Below, piece by piece: positions 33,552 through 43,708 of a stretch of 64,000 bases of DNA. The position numbers and the translations under genes were made by a program. How positions within the stretch are numbered: position 1 is the first letter of the stretch; every line of letters begins with the position of its first letter. The notes beneath the pieces are model-generated. The model saw nothing but the letters and a program-made list of their open reading frames with translations, had not been told where the DNA came from and made no database searches. This DNA comes from Blattamonas nauphoetae (lineage: Eukaryota; Preaxostyla; Oxymonadida), in assembly GCA_033064195.1 (NCBI GenBank), contig JARBJD010000373.1, positions 1-64,000 on the forward strand, in the 5' to 3' direction.

Positions 33552-36500
33552 TAGGCTTGTCTGACCGGCCAAAAGTGTCGGTCAGTGTCAGTTCAAAAAA
33601 CTTCAAAGGGTCAGATCTCTATCTAACTTTTAATTGTGAGCTATTTCCCTAAAAGTCGAAACTTGGCAAAACTACATGTCCAGAGAATCTTCCTGAAACC
33701 GTTTGGTAGCCTCATTTCTATTGTTTGTGCAATGAACATCTTGTTCACCATCTTGATGAATATTTGGTGCTCAATAGTCTCACTATATTCTTCTCTACCT
33801 TCTTCATGCATTTGAGACGCTTATTTCTCTCTTTCTCTGCCGCCTTCTCATTGTTCTTTAGAATACACGCAGATCCAACCTCTCCCTCGTCTTCCTCAAA
33901 GCTGTCTCGTCTGATAGCGTTTATGCAAGCCTAACTATCAGAGACGGAAGATACGGACTTGATAATCACCAACTGCAGCTATTCCAGCTGTTGGGAAGGT
34001 TCAGATCGAAGGCAAATCACATCGACTCAACTTTGTTTGTTTCGAACGAGCGAATCTGCTTATTTGTCACTATTATCTGTGAAGACTTTGGTATCATGCA
34101 TCATTCTTTCTTCATCACATCACTTTTCTTTCTTATTGTTGCTCAGAAACGAAGATATCATCGATCCACTGTCAGTCGCACACGATTCGAGAATACAAGA
34201 TACAAAATGTACAATCTCCTCCCCCGACTCATTAAGAAAGTGAAAAAACTCGGTTCTATATTTCTTTTTAGGAATTCCAGTTTAACTGATGTCAAACTGA
34301 ACTGCGTCAAAAAATATCCCATTTTCTCAGTCGTAGACGTGAAAGAAGCAATAGAGGAAAAACCTGCAGCAGAAGAAGAGTCACGACAGATGAAACAAGC
34401 AGTTGTTCAATCTGTCTCGATGTCTGTCGCCACCCTCTCTCGTCTCCTGTCGACATCACATGAAGCCGCACTCTCAATCACCTCCTGCGACACTCTGGCC
34501 CTCTCTGGTCTTCTCTTCGAAAACTGTGCTGGGCAGTCGGCCTCGTCACTCTTCATCGATTCATCGTCGAGTGTCTCCCTCGCCACTCCCATCGCGTCGT
34601 CGTTCAGCGTCTGTTCCTCACCGCGTTCTTCAGTCAATGGAGACATATCAACTGTCTTTCTCCCTCACGCAGCGTCCATCACAATCGACCCAGAAGATGG
34701 AACAGACGAGCAGTTCTGCTGGTCAACAAGTGTCGGGTGTCAATCGCTCTCAGGAATCGTCGATCGACTCATGCCAACTTTTGAATACAAACTCAACGTT
34801 ACAGAAGGAACGACAAGTGAATCCACTCTCTCCATCACCAGCAAGAAGACCATCACTGTCACTGGGTTGGGTTCAGCACGTTCGCTGATGGTCATGCAAT
34901 CGACCGCTCAGAGCTTTGCTCATCTCTCTGATGGCTCTCTCTCGCTCGCCTCTCTTGGATTCACAGAAACAGCTTCACAGATTGGAGTATCTCGCCAGAA
35001 GTCGTTCTTCGATGTGAAAGGTGGATCTCTTCGTCCCGAAAGCGTCGAATTCATCCCTCTTTCATTCTCTGGAACCAGCAGCTTCGTCAAGATGAGTGGA
35101 GCGTCGACACTGTCGCTGAAGAGGGTTTCATTTGTGTCGATGAAGAACGAAGCGTCTGGGGATGTTGTGATGAAGAGTGTGTCGATCTTCACAGCTGGGA
35201 TGACTGGAAGTCATGAAGTGTTTCTGGAGGGACAAGATGTGGGAGCTGTCATTTCTGATGATTGGACGAGTCTGATTGGGACGAACACCACGATGACAAA
35301 AGCTCAGTTGGAGCAAGTTTTTTTGGTCAGATTCGACAAACACGACGAACATCGGACCGCTTGGGTATCATTTGTATCCACACACGAATGGAGCTGTGTT
35401 TATGTCGGAAGGGTTCTGGGATCATGGAAAGTGTGGTCAGGAGCGTCTTCCTTGCTCGTCACTCGATTTCGCCTTCTCGCTGCTCACACGAAGACCGAAA
35501 TCAGCCTGGGCTCAAACATCACTCTCTCAACTCTTCTCGAATGCCCCGAGACAGGTGCGTTGATCTCTTCGTCTTCTGAGGCATCACTGCTTTTTGAATC
35601 TGATGGACAGATAATTGTGGAAGTTGGCTCACTCACTTTGTCATCGATTGACATCACACTTCCCTCATCGCTCTCACAGTCTCTGCTCGTTGTGAAAGGA
35701 AGCACACTGACCCTCTCCAGCACAGTGACGATCACGACCCCTCCCTCAGCCGCTCACACGGCGTCGCTGATCAAAATGGAAGGAGCATCGACAATGTCTG
35801 TGTCTACTGGCTGTGAATTCAAAACGATCTCGCAGACAGAAAGTGGAGGAGGGGCGTTCCTGAGCACAAATGGAAACAACAACCAGATTCTTTCCATCGC
35901 AAGTAGCTCGTTCGAGTCAGTGTCGTCGGTTGGAGATGGAGGAGTGATTCTGGCTCAACTGGGAGCAGGATCGAAACTGACGGTTGCAGACACGACATTC
36001 AAATTGTATTCGTCGTCTGGGAAGGGAGGAGCTTTGTCGATTGTGCTCTCATCGACAGGTTCATTCGCTGTTGAAGCAGGGACGTCATTCGAATCATGCT
36101 CAGCGATTATGAGTGGATCTGCAGTGTTTGTGGAAGCACAGTCACTGGCCTCAGCCATCACCAAAACCAGCAGCGCCGGTGGACATGCATCGAGGATGGA
36201 ACACAGTGAACTCGTCAGACGATATTCCTCTTGTGCTGTTCCTGGCTGATGTGAGATCGACAGGATTCGCAAGTTCGAGTGGGTCCGATGGGGAGCTATG
36301 TGGCTTCTCTGTGAATCCTTGCTCGTCAATCGATCTTGTTCAGACCCGACTAGCAGCGAATGGATCAAAAACAGAAGGAAAGCTGAAGCCAATCACAATC
36401 GAACTCCAAACTGGACTTGCACAATCGACGCCGTTTTCGTGTGGTGGACACAAAGCGACGATCACTGGAAACACAATCACACTCTCGAAGACGGGTCAGT

Positions 36501-37240
36501 TCACAACATCCTCAGCCAACTCTGTGCTGACTCTCTCCTCGCTAACCATCCTCTTCGCCTCTTCGCAGACCAAACCAGCCATTTCAGTGTCGTTGGGGAA
36601 GATTGTGGTTTCTGGTTGCACAATCAGGAATGGAGATGCAGACATTCCTGCCGTGTTTGGATCGGTTTCGGGAGGGCTGTTGGAACTGAGTGGGACGAAC
36701 ACGATGAAATTGGTGTCCCCTTCCTCCTCGCTCTTCGATGTGACATCTGGGACTCTGAAGATAGGATCAGGAACGGCACTGACTCACTCAACCACACAAC
36801 GGACATCATCTCTGTTCGTTCTGAATGGAGGAACGACTCTCTCCTCGACAGCCTGAAGTGGATTGTTCAGATCTCGTCCACTCAAATCAAAGCAAGACAA
36901 ATATAAGCGAGGAACTGATCCAATATGGCAGCTATCACTTTTTTATCGAGAGAGGATGTTTAGCTCGATCAAGTGCCCGTAACTGTTTTTTCTGAACATT
37001 TGAGGAATTACTCTCCGAAAATAAGAGTGAGAGAGCTGAAGTGCAATGATAATAAATCAATTGTGGCATATCCTAAGGAAATTCAAGGATTCTTTGGTTA
37101 ATGATTCGAATTTCCGTTGTTTTGGAAACCACTTCGGAGAAATAGTATCTCTCGACTATGGGTTCGGTAATTTCTCCGGTCAGTGACCGTCAGTACTTTT
37201 CGGTGAAAACTGACCGGTCAGTGCCGGTCAGACAAGCCTA
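33552..37240 (+). mobile_element. hAT-like unit 1 (3689 bp) containing a beta-helix gene
   Basis: Begins TAGGCTTGTCTGACCGGC and ends with its exact 18-bp reverse complement. Both subterminal regions carry iterated CGGTCAGTG motifs, the kind of subterminal repeat that hAT transposases bind. About 200 bp at the left end and 110 bp at the right end are shared with the other copies in this window. The middle is unrelated: it holds the beta-helix reading frame at 33991-36856. Confidence 0.75.
33991..36856 (+). pseudogene. Beta-helix protein gene inside unit 1, frame-shifted
   Basis: The main frame runs to 36249 and encodes Ser/Thr-rich beta-helix turns (SLTLSSIDITLPSSLSQSLL, ESGGGAFLSTNGNN, GKGGALSIVLSS) plus the family Cys motif as FCWSTSVGCQS. 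Near 36.17-36.19 kb the coding sense moves to another frame, which continues as NSSDDIPLVLFLADVRSTG, a second Cys motif (LCGFSVNPCSSID) and more turns to a TGA at 36856. There is no intron signal at the switch. The first 100 codons are unlike the family and other frames there contain family-like scraps (NCSYSSCWEGS), so the head is damaged too. No signal peptide, membrane helix or kinase-like tail. Confidence 0.6.
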
Positions 37241-37242
37241 AT

Positions 37243-39273
37243 TAGGCTTGTCTGACCGGCCAAAAGTACCGGTCAGTGTCAGTCCAGATTTCTTCAATGG
37301 GTCAGATCTCATCTAATCATTAAATCACATGCTATTCGCAAAACTTTGGCAACCTGAAAGATATACACGTTTGAATATGCAGAATGAACCCGTTTGGCAG
37401 CCTTCTTTCAAGTATTGGTGCAATTCAACTCATCCTCTTCATTCCTGAGTTCTTCTCTGGGTTTATCATGCATTTGACACGATTTTGTCTCTCTTTATCT
37501 GTCATATTCACTATTTAGATCAGAAAAGAATCTCAGATGGAACGCTAAAGCGCAGATCAGTCATCACTCCCATCTCTCACATCATCAGCTCCTCTTCTGT
37601 CAATCAATGCGTAAAGATTCTTAACAAATGTGTTTGTGACTGACACATTGTCAACAGCCTTCGAACACGTTGAGAAACGCCACTTCCCAGATGAGTTCAA
37701 TGTTTAACCTCAAATAACCCCACCACCGCCCGCCACTTTGCTGAAGGCTCCATTTCTATCTGCATAATCACCTTTCACCAACCTTTGGTTTCTATTTGGT
37801 TCACTTGTGTCTGCAGGTGGACGGAAAAGCTTGGTGATCGATCTTCCTCACAGATGATCCACCATTGGTCTGTCTGAACCCATTGAAAGTTCAGCGTTGC
37901 TGAACATGATTCTCTCCCCAATTTACCACAGTGAATCCAAGCTGTTGTAGATATCAACCAAATTTCGTTCAAACTGAGGGAACGACATGAAACGAAAGGA
38001 TCGGTCTGTGATTCATGTTTCTTCTCATTTCATATGTTTTTCGACGTCATTTTAATGATTGTTTATTGGACCATCTCTCTATCGACAGATTACGCGACGA
38101 TAAGGAGATTCGAATGATTGTTTATTGGACCATCTCTCAGAAACAAGACCTGAAGGTGTTTAAAGACACTGGAGATTCAAAAGGAAAACAAAAAACGTGT
38201 GAAAACTCACTCTCATCATACTCTTCGATTGCTTCGTCAAGTTGTGATAGCTTAACGAAAACAGTCGCATTCTGAACACTTCCCGTCTCCTCATTCATTC
38301 AACTCCACGAAAACATCCTATATACTCTCATCAAATCAACGGCTCGTATCCCGCTCGATATACTCCTCGACACTCTCCACGAGGTGCCCGCTTCGCCATC
38401 CAAACTCAGCACACACACCTCCCTCTCCACCTTCACCCCACTCAGCGTACGAGACGGCTTCCAAACTCGCAGTGTGAATATCCTCATCCCCGCTTTCTAC
38501 ATTCTGCATGGAATCGATGAACGGGAAGGGAGACGCCAATCGCCTCCAACTTTTGGAGATCATTTTGAAAGTTGTGAATGTTGCCGACTCGTCGATTCGC
38601 GGGAAGGATGTGTACACCGAAGATCCAGTTGTTGACTGGGTGAACCAGGTCTTCAACATGACCGAAGTGCGCAAGAATGAATGCACAGAACCGAGAGGAC
38701 TTGATTGATGAGTGTCGAAGTTGCATCTACTGGTGCCGTGACAGCCGTGAACACTCATCGGATCGAGAGTGGATTTCTAGACAGAGATAGACGACTGAGA
38801 ACTGTGATGCTAGGAGAGGAGTGAAGGAGAGAAGAAATGCAACTTTTGAAGAAAACAACACACCAAAGCCATTTATTACTTTCTTTGCACTTTCGGAGTC
38901 TCCCACTTCAACAAGTGACTACATATGGATTACAAATCTGTTATATTAATGACTATTTCACAAGAAACTTGTCAATGAAATGTATGTCGGATCGAACCCA
39001 TTGATCTTCTTTTTGACGACTTATAATCTATCAGAGATATCGGTTGGTTGTTTTATGTTGGCAATGCTGTAATTCTCACGAATTGAGTCAATTTAGCACC
39101 TGTTTCATCGTCTCTCACACTTGTCAGTTAAAAATCCTCAAAAACAAAGTTTAAAAAGAGAACACTTCGGAGAAATGATAACTCTCTATTACGGGTTTCA
39201 GAATTTCTCCGGTCAGTGACCGTCAGTACTTTTCGGTGAAAACTGACCGGTCAGTGCCGGTCAGACAAGCCTA
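37243..39273 (+). mobile_element. hAT-like unit 2 (2031 bp) carrying a gene fragment
   Basis: Same 18-bp TIRs and subterminal GGTCAGTG repeats as unit 1. It has the same length as, and apparently the same sequence as, the inverted copy at 50175-52205; every shared reading frame I compared is identical. Interior: a 27-bp direct repeat (near 38.05 and 38.11 kb) and a captured coding fragment at 38.28-38.71 kb. No transposase. Confidence 0.8.
38288..38707 (+). pseudogene. Captured cellular gene fragment, unidentified
   Basis: One frame reads FIQLHENILYTLIKSTARIP, then LDILLDTLHEV, then SVRDGFQTRSVNILIPAFYI. Coding sense then shifts to another frame at about 38.5 kb: KGDANRLQLLEIILKVVNVA and DPVVDWVNQVF, stopping at 38708. 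The helical pattern faintly recalls the C-terminal repeats of tubulin-folding cofactor D, but that is a guess. The frame shift and lack of a start indicate a non-functional cargo fragment. The same fragment is present in the inverted copy at about 50.74-51.16 kb. Confidence 0.4.
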
Positions 39274-39636
39274 CTCCAATTATCGTTCCTTTAATCATTG
39301 TTGACGATCGACTTAGATCTCCCCATCGCCCGGTTTTACGACTGTCTCAACTCCCAAATAGGAGACTGGACACTGGACTGGACAATGCCACATGAGCTGG
39401 ACACAGCTTAACAGGCCAATCCACAATTTGGGTGGGAATGCAGTATGTTATGGAGAATGACTCTCCTCTGCTTAAAAAGACTGAAACGATGTTGGATCAT
39501 TTGCTCGTGAGCTTGAGATGTCTGTTGATGTTGTCCTGTTCTTGTTGGATTTTTGTGGAAATAGAATTAGGTCAATTCGGTTCAGGAAAGTGTGGGATGG
39601 TAAACGACACGAGATCATTTTAGCGTCCGGGTTTTT
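39274..39636. other. Spacer between the composite element and gene B
   Basis: Contains a cluster of TGGACA motifs (39.37-39.41 kb: GACTGGACACTGGACTGGAC, then GAGCTGGACACAGCTTAAC) like those of the TTAA element at 31.4 kb, perhaps a remnant of the same repeat family. No gene seen. Confidence 0.35.
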
Positions 39637-39655
39637 TTCATTGTGGTTTGGATCT
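39637..39655 (+). promoter_or_regulatory. Family upstream motif, copy B
   Basis: TTCATTGTGGTTTGGATCT, ending 29 nt before the ATG at 39684. Confidence 0.55.
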
Positions 39656-39683
39656 TTACCGGAACACTTACATTCTGCGTTCA

Positions 39684-40727
39684 ATGGGAAACAATTCTAA
39701 CTCAAGCCAACACCGATCCGTTTGTCCCTTCAGCAAAGATACACGTCATGATGTAACACCCTTGTTTCTGAGAAAATATGTCACCAACATCAAATCTATC
39801 GAACGCGCTTCACGTCTGTTCCAGTCACTTGTCGAGTACATCCAAAAAGGAAACAGTCTCGACTACAGAGCGACCAGAATAGCCATTACTCTTCTGGAGG
39901 AAATTTACCCATCCCAAAACATGAGATTCACCTCCAGAAAGATTCTCTTCGAACTCGTTCCAACCCGGGATAGATCTTGTTCTGGCTTCACCAACTCAAT
40001 GATTACACTCCTCACATCATCCAACGAAGGTCTCGTCAAGGCATCACTCTTCCTTCTGCAAGAAGTTGTAGACGGCTTGAAGATGTCTCTCTTCGACATT
40101 CTTGCCTCAGGATTCTTCTCTCTCCTCCCACAAACCTTCTACGAACACGAAATCCATCTTTTCAACAGACATTATTTGTATCTGATGGATGTCGTCATTC
40201 ACTTTTTTTTGTGTTCACATCCAGGAGTAGCTCGAATTATCTGCGAAGAAATACACGTCTCGACAAGCACCTTCCGGCAGACCTTCATCGACAAATTCTT
40301 CCATCCAATCGAACCGTTTCTGGACTCCCTTTGTCGAAACCGACACGACATCGCGAATTCTAATTGGGATGGGAACTTTTCCATCCTTCTTCAAGTAATT
40401 ATCAAATTTTCGCCGTTCCTGGAGGAGATGACGCTGTTTGTGCTGTCTTCGTCGATTGCTGTGACATACACAGACCTTCTTGATTTCCACAAAATCCACT
40501 TTCGAACCGTCTTGCATCTTCAAAGTGTGATGGAAGCTGTCCGTGGATGGAAGAATGAGTCTCTAGCTGTTCAGAAGCGAGGATCACAGATTCTGACCAA
40601 GCTGTGCGAAGCAGGCCTTTTGGAAGAGATCGAGCTCCACTTGCTAATCAGAAGATCCGACAGACATGCACGCCGATTGGTCTTCCTGGGAGCACAGCTG
40701 ATTCAACATTTCGGTGGGAATGCTTGA
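39684..40727 (+). CDS. Helical-family protein B (347 aa)
   Basis: Uninterrupted frame. I start at MGNNSNSSQH because gene C has the same start and the conserved upstream motif sits at the same distance. The frame extends 12 codons further upstream, but across that motif. Family blocks: RLFQSLVEYIQKGNSLDYRA (about residues 45-65), LFELVPTRDRSCSGF, a hydrophobic FDILASGFFSLLPQTFYEHE (about 135-160), DKFFHPIEPFLDSLCRNR, FLEEMTLFVLSSSIAVTYTD and KRGSQILTKLCEAGLLEEIE. All-alpha, probably ARM/HEAT-like; soluble, no signal peptide, function unknown. It is followed after 10 bases by a dehydrogenase fragment, and the pair is repeated downstream as C plus dehydrogenase. Confidence 0.75.
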   Translation: MGNNSNSSQHRSVCPFSKDTRHDVTPLFLRKYVTNIKSIERASRLFQSLVEYIQKGNSLDYRATRIAITLLEEIYPSQNMRFTSRKILFELVPTRDRSCSGFTNSMITLLTSSNEGLVKASLFLLQEVVDGLKMSLFDILASGFFSLLPQTFYEHEIHLFNRHYLYLMDVVIHFFLCSHPGVARIICEEIHVSTSTFRQTFIDKFFHPIEPFLDSLCRNRHDIANSNWDGNFSILLQVIIKFSPFLEEMTLFVLSSSIAVTYTDLLDFHKIHFRTVLHLQSVMEAVRGWKNESLAVQKRGSQILTKLCEAGLLEEIELHLLIRRSDRHARRLVFLGAQLIQHFGGNA

Positions 40728-40737
40728 TTTTTAGGGC

Positions 40738-41259
40738 GAAGAATGGCTGCCGAGGCAGATGAAGTGAGAGTGGGACAAGTGACTGCCAAGTGCAAGTGAT
40801 TCGTTCTTCCCTCCTCGCAGGATCAGATGGAGTCACTGAGCCTCTCTCTGTCTGCAAGCCGTCGTCGGTTCTGGTGAATGTCGGTCGCGGAACTGCCATC
40901 TCTGAGGCCGCTGTCTACTCGGCCCTCAACAAGGGATTCATCCGCCATGCAATTGTCTGCCCTTCCCCTTTTCATATCTCCTCTCTTTTCTCCTCAAATG
41001 TGTGTTTTCTCTTCTCCCCTCCAAGTTGGACGTGTTCGAAGAAGAGCCTCTCCCGCCGACATCAGCGCTGCTCAAACTGAATCCATCGCTCGCCACTCTC
41101 ACCCCGCACGTGTCGGGCAACCCCCAAAGTGCTGATTTCATGGACTCGCTTCTCAATTTCAACATTCCGGAATTTGTCCGCGGAATGGAAAAGGAAGCGG
41201 AAGGAGGAATGTGGGAGTGGGACTTTCGCTTTTTTGTGAATGGGGAGGATGGGTGTTGA
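40738..41259 (+). pseudogene. D-2-hydroxyacid dehydrogenase fragment, copy 1
   Basis: Two exon-like blocks match copy 2 downstream. Exon 40821-40954 reads SVLVNVGRGTAISEAAVYSA, holding the NVGRG motif whose Arg is catalytic. After a 71-nt GT-AG intron (40955-41025), exon 41026-41259 carries LDVFEEEPLPP (catalytic Glu) and TLTPHVSGNP (catalytic His), ending in a stop. The Rossmann half is missing: only about 70 bases of its end remain (40738-40808), joined directly to the intron end by a deletion between similar TTCGTTC stretches. So it cannot make an NAD-binding enzyme. Confidence 0.65.
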
Positions 41260-41435
41260 CGGATTTTTCTGTTTTTGTAAATGATCTACGCTCTCCTCAG
41301 CACACTCGGAAAGCACATCAAGCAGCGTCTTTCCAGCGTTGAAGTCTTCTGTAAGCGTCAGATTGATGATCTTCACTTTTGTCTAATTTGGTTAACTCGA
41401 TGGGGGTAAGAACAAAGTGAGAATGACAGAATAGA

Positions 41436-41454
41436 TTTCATTTGGTTTGGATCA
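41436..41454 (+). promoter_or_regulatory. Family upstream motif, copy C
   Basis: TTTCATTTGGTTTGGATCA, ending 27 nt before the ATG at 41482; two bases shorter in its middle than the other copies. Confidence 0.5.
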
Positions 41455-41481
41455 CGGCTGTATCACTTCATTCTGTGCTCA

Positions 41482-42543
41482 ATGGGAAACAATTCAAACT
41501 CAAGCCAACACCAACCCATCTGGCCCTTCAACCGAGATGCACACCGTGACGAAACACCCTTGTTTATGAGAACAGACCCCGAAAGTCTCAAAACGATCAA
41601 AGAAGCGTCTCGTTCGTTCCTGTCGCTTGTCGACTTCATCAAGGAAGGACATGATCTCAATTACAGAGCAACCACACAAGCGTGCACTCTTCTGGAGGGC
41701 GTTTCCCCTCATTATAACAGTACATTCACCTCCACACAGATCCTCTTCGAACTTGTTCCCACTCGCGATGGCTCTTGTTCTGGCTTCACCAACTCAATGA
41801 CTACACTCCTCACATCATCCAACGAGAAGTTGGTCCAGAGGACATTGTCGCTTCTGAATGAAACTGTGATCGAAACAACTCATTCTAACCGCTTTCGCCT
41901 TCTCATGACAGGACTATTCACTCACCTCCCTCAATCATTCTATGAGCAGGAAATGCATCTCTTTGCCCAAAACAGACTGTACTTGATGAATATCGTGAAA
42001 TGGTTGCTGTTCTGTTCTCGTCCGTCCTCTGCTCGAGAAATCTGCGAAGAAAGACAAATTTCGATGGACACCTACAACCACACCATCATCCACAAATTCT
42101 TCCATCCAGTCGAACCATTTCTAAACTTCATTTGCGACAGCAGACACCGAATCACCGAACCCAGTGCTTCAATTGCGCTCTCCGAGCTTCTTGGGAGGGT
42201 TTTCCAATATTCAGCGTTCCTGGAAGAGATGACGCTGTTCGTGGTGTCTTCTTCGCTTGCTCTGACATGCACAGATTGTCTTGATTACCACGAAAACGAC
42301 CATCTGACCATCTTGGCTCTTCAGGGTGTGATGGATGGTGTCAGAGCATGGAAGAAGGAGGGTCCAGCTGTTCGGAAGCGAGGACAGCAGATTCTGGCCA
42401 AACTGTGCGAAGAAGGCCTTTCGGACGAGATCGAGCTCGTCTTGCAATGCAGCATGTCTGACATCTACGGAAGCCGTGTGGTCTTCCTGGGAGCCCAGCT
42501 GGTGCACAATTTGGGTGGGAATATTCCATTTTTGACAATCTGA
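41482..42543 (+). CDS. Helical-family protein C (353 aa)
   Basis: An intact frame from MGNNSNSSQHQPIWPFNRD to HNLGGNIPFLTI. It has every family block: SLVDFIKEGHDLNYRATTQA, LFELVPTRDGSCSGFTNSM, LLMTGLFTHLPQSFYEQEMH, HKFFHPVEPFLNFICDSR, FLEEMTLFVVSSSLALTCTD and KRGQQILAKLCEEGLSDEIE. It is closest to A and B, and useful as the reference for them: it has CAA (in VFQYS) where A has TAA. No signal peptide or membrane helix; predicted soluble and all-helical. A dehydrogenase pseudogene follows within 140 bases on the same strand. Function unknown; the family looks lineage-specific. Confidence 0.75.
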   Translation: MGNNSNSSQHQPIWPFNRDAHRDETPLFMRTDPESLKTIKEASRSFLSLVDFIKEGHDLNYRATTQACTLLEGVSPHYNSTFTSTQILFELVPTRDGSCSGFTNSMTTLLTSSNEKLVQRTLSLLNETVIETTHSNRFRLLMTGLFTHLPQSFYEQEMHLFAQNRLYLMNIVKWLLFCSRPSSAREICEERQISMDTYNHTIIHKFFHPVEPFLNFICDSRHRITEPSASIALSELLGRVFQYSAFLEEMTLFVVSSSLALTCTDCLDYHENDHLTILALQGVMDGVRAWKKEGPAVRKRGQQILAKLCEEGLSDEIELVLQCSMSDIYGSRVVFLGAQLVHNLGGNIPFLTI

Positions 42544-42679
42544 GAGGACTGCATGATCCCCCGCTGGTTTGGCAAGATGGATCAACAAGTTCCTCAAGAT
42601 GTCTCCGCTGCCACATGGGTTGATAGGTACTTGTTTTATATTTGTTGGTTTATGAGGAGCATGTCTTTTCGGACCACTC

Positions 42680-43708
42680 ATGGCTGAATACATCATTGGG
42701 ACGACAATCTCCATCCATCGCCATATCTACCAACTGAAGCAACTACAGTCGACGGGTGCCTCGCCCTTTGGTATTGTTGAGCAAGCATCCTCGTTTCCGT
42801 TGGTGTCCCAGCTGCGTGTTGGAATCCTGGGAGGAACTGGGTCGATCGGACAGGACATCGCTCGCCGTTTCTACGGACTCGAAGCGACAGTTGTGGGAGC
42901 GGGTCGAAAAGTACGGAAAGAGGGCGAAGAATGGCTGCAGAGGCAGGTGGAGAGCGAGTGGGACAAGAGACTGCCCAAAGCGAGTGATTCGTTCTCCTCG
43001 TTCATCTCGCTGGAAGGCGACGATACCCAACATCAGAACAAGTTGAGAGCGTTCTTGAAAGACCTGGACGTGATCGTCAACGTCCTTCCTTCCACTCCAG
43101 AGACCCACTGCCTGCTCGGAGGGCGACCGATTGATGGTTTCTTCCTTTCTCTGTTTCTCACCCTCTCCTCGTTCTCCTCTCCTCGCAGGACCAGATGGAT
43201 TCACTGAGCCTCTCTCTGTCAGCAAGCCGTCGTCGGTTCTGGTGAATGTCGGTCGCTGAACTGCCATCTCCGAGGCCGCTGTCTACTCGGCCCTCAACAA
43301 GGGATTCATCCGCCATGCCATTGTCTGCCCTTCCCCTTTTCATATCTCCTCTCTTTTCTCCTCAAATGTGTGTTTTCTCTTCTCCCCTCCAAGTTGGACG
43401 TGTTCGAAGATGAGCCTCTCCCGCCGACGTCAGCGCTGCTCAAACTGAATCCATCGCTCGTCACTCTCACACCGCACGTGTCGGGCATCCCCCAAAGTGC
43501 TGATTTCATGGAATCGCTTCTCAATTTCAACATTCCACAATTTGTCCGCAGAATGGAAAAGGAAGCGGATAGAGGAATGTGGGAGTGGGACTTTCGCTTT
43601 TTTTGTGAATGGGGAGGATGGGTGTTGAGGGATTTTCCCGTCTTTGTTGATGATCTTCGCGTTTCCGAATCTTGCTTGATTCACTGCACTCTCATCAGTC
43701 GTGTTTGA
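42680..43708 (+). pseudogene. D-2-hydroxyacid dehydrogenase, copy 2, with in-frame stop
   Basis: NAD-dependent D-isomer-specific 2-hydroxyacid dehydrogenase (glyoxylate/hydroxypyruvate reductase-like). Exon 42680-43136 opens with MAEYIIGTTISIHRHIYQLK and holds the Rossmann loop VGILGGTGSIGQDIARRF, then VIVNVLPSTPETHCLLGG. Introns with GT-AG ends fit at 43137-43188 (52 nt) and 43323-43393 (71 nt), and the three exons stay in phase. Exon 3 has DVFEDEPLPP and TLTPHVSGIP (catalytic Glu and His). In exon 2 the NVGRG motif is NVGR followed by TGA (43257-43259); copy 1 has GGA there. The N-terminal catalytic half is absent or unrecognisable upstream, and a longer T-run near 43.6 kb alters the C-terminus. 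Probably dead. Confidence 0.7.

Larger units (their letters stand above)
33552..39273. mobile_element. Composite hAT-like element: two TIR units behind one target duplication
   Basis: Two complete TIR-bounded units lie head to tail (33552-37240 and 37243-39273), separated by only AT. The outer flanks are an exact 8-bp direct repeat, CTCCAATT (33544-33551 and 39274-39281). Neither inner flank matches its outer partner, so the pair appears to have inserted as one piece. Target duplications of 8 bp and ends beginning TAGG fit the hAT superfamily. No transposase is present. Contents: a beta-helix gene in the first unit and a gene fragment in the second. Confidence 0.75.
39637..43708 (+). repeat. 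Tandem segmental duplication [helical gene + dehydrogenase]
   Basis: 39637-41259 and 41436-43708 have the same order: upstream motif, helical-family gene, dehydrogenase with the same two introns. Dehydrogenase exons 2 and 3 and their intron are nearly identical between copies. Copy 1 suffered an internal deletion; copy 2 gained a stop. Confidence 0.75.
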
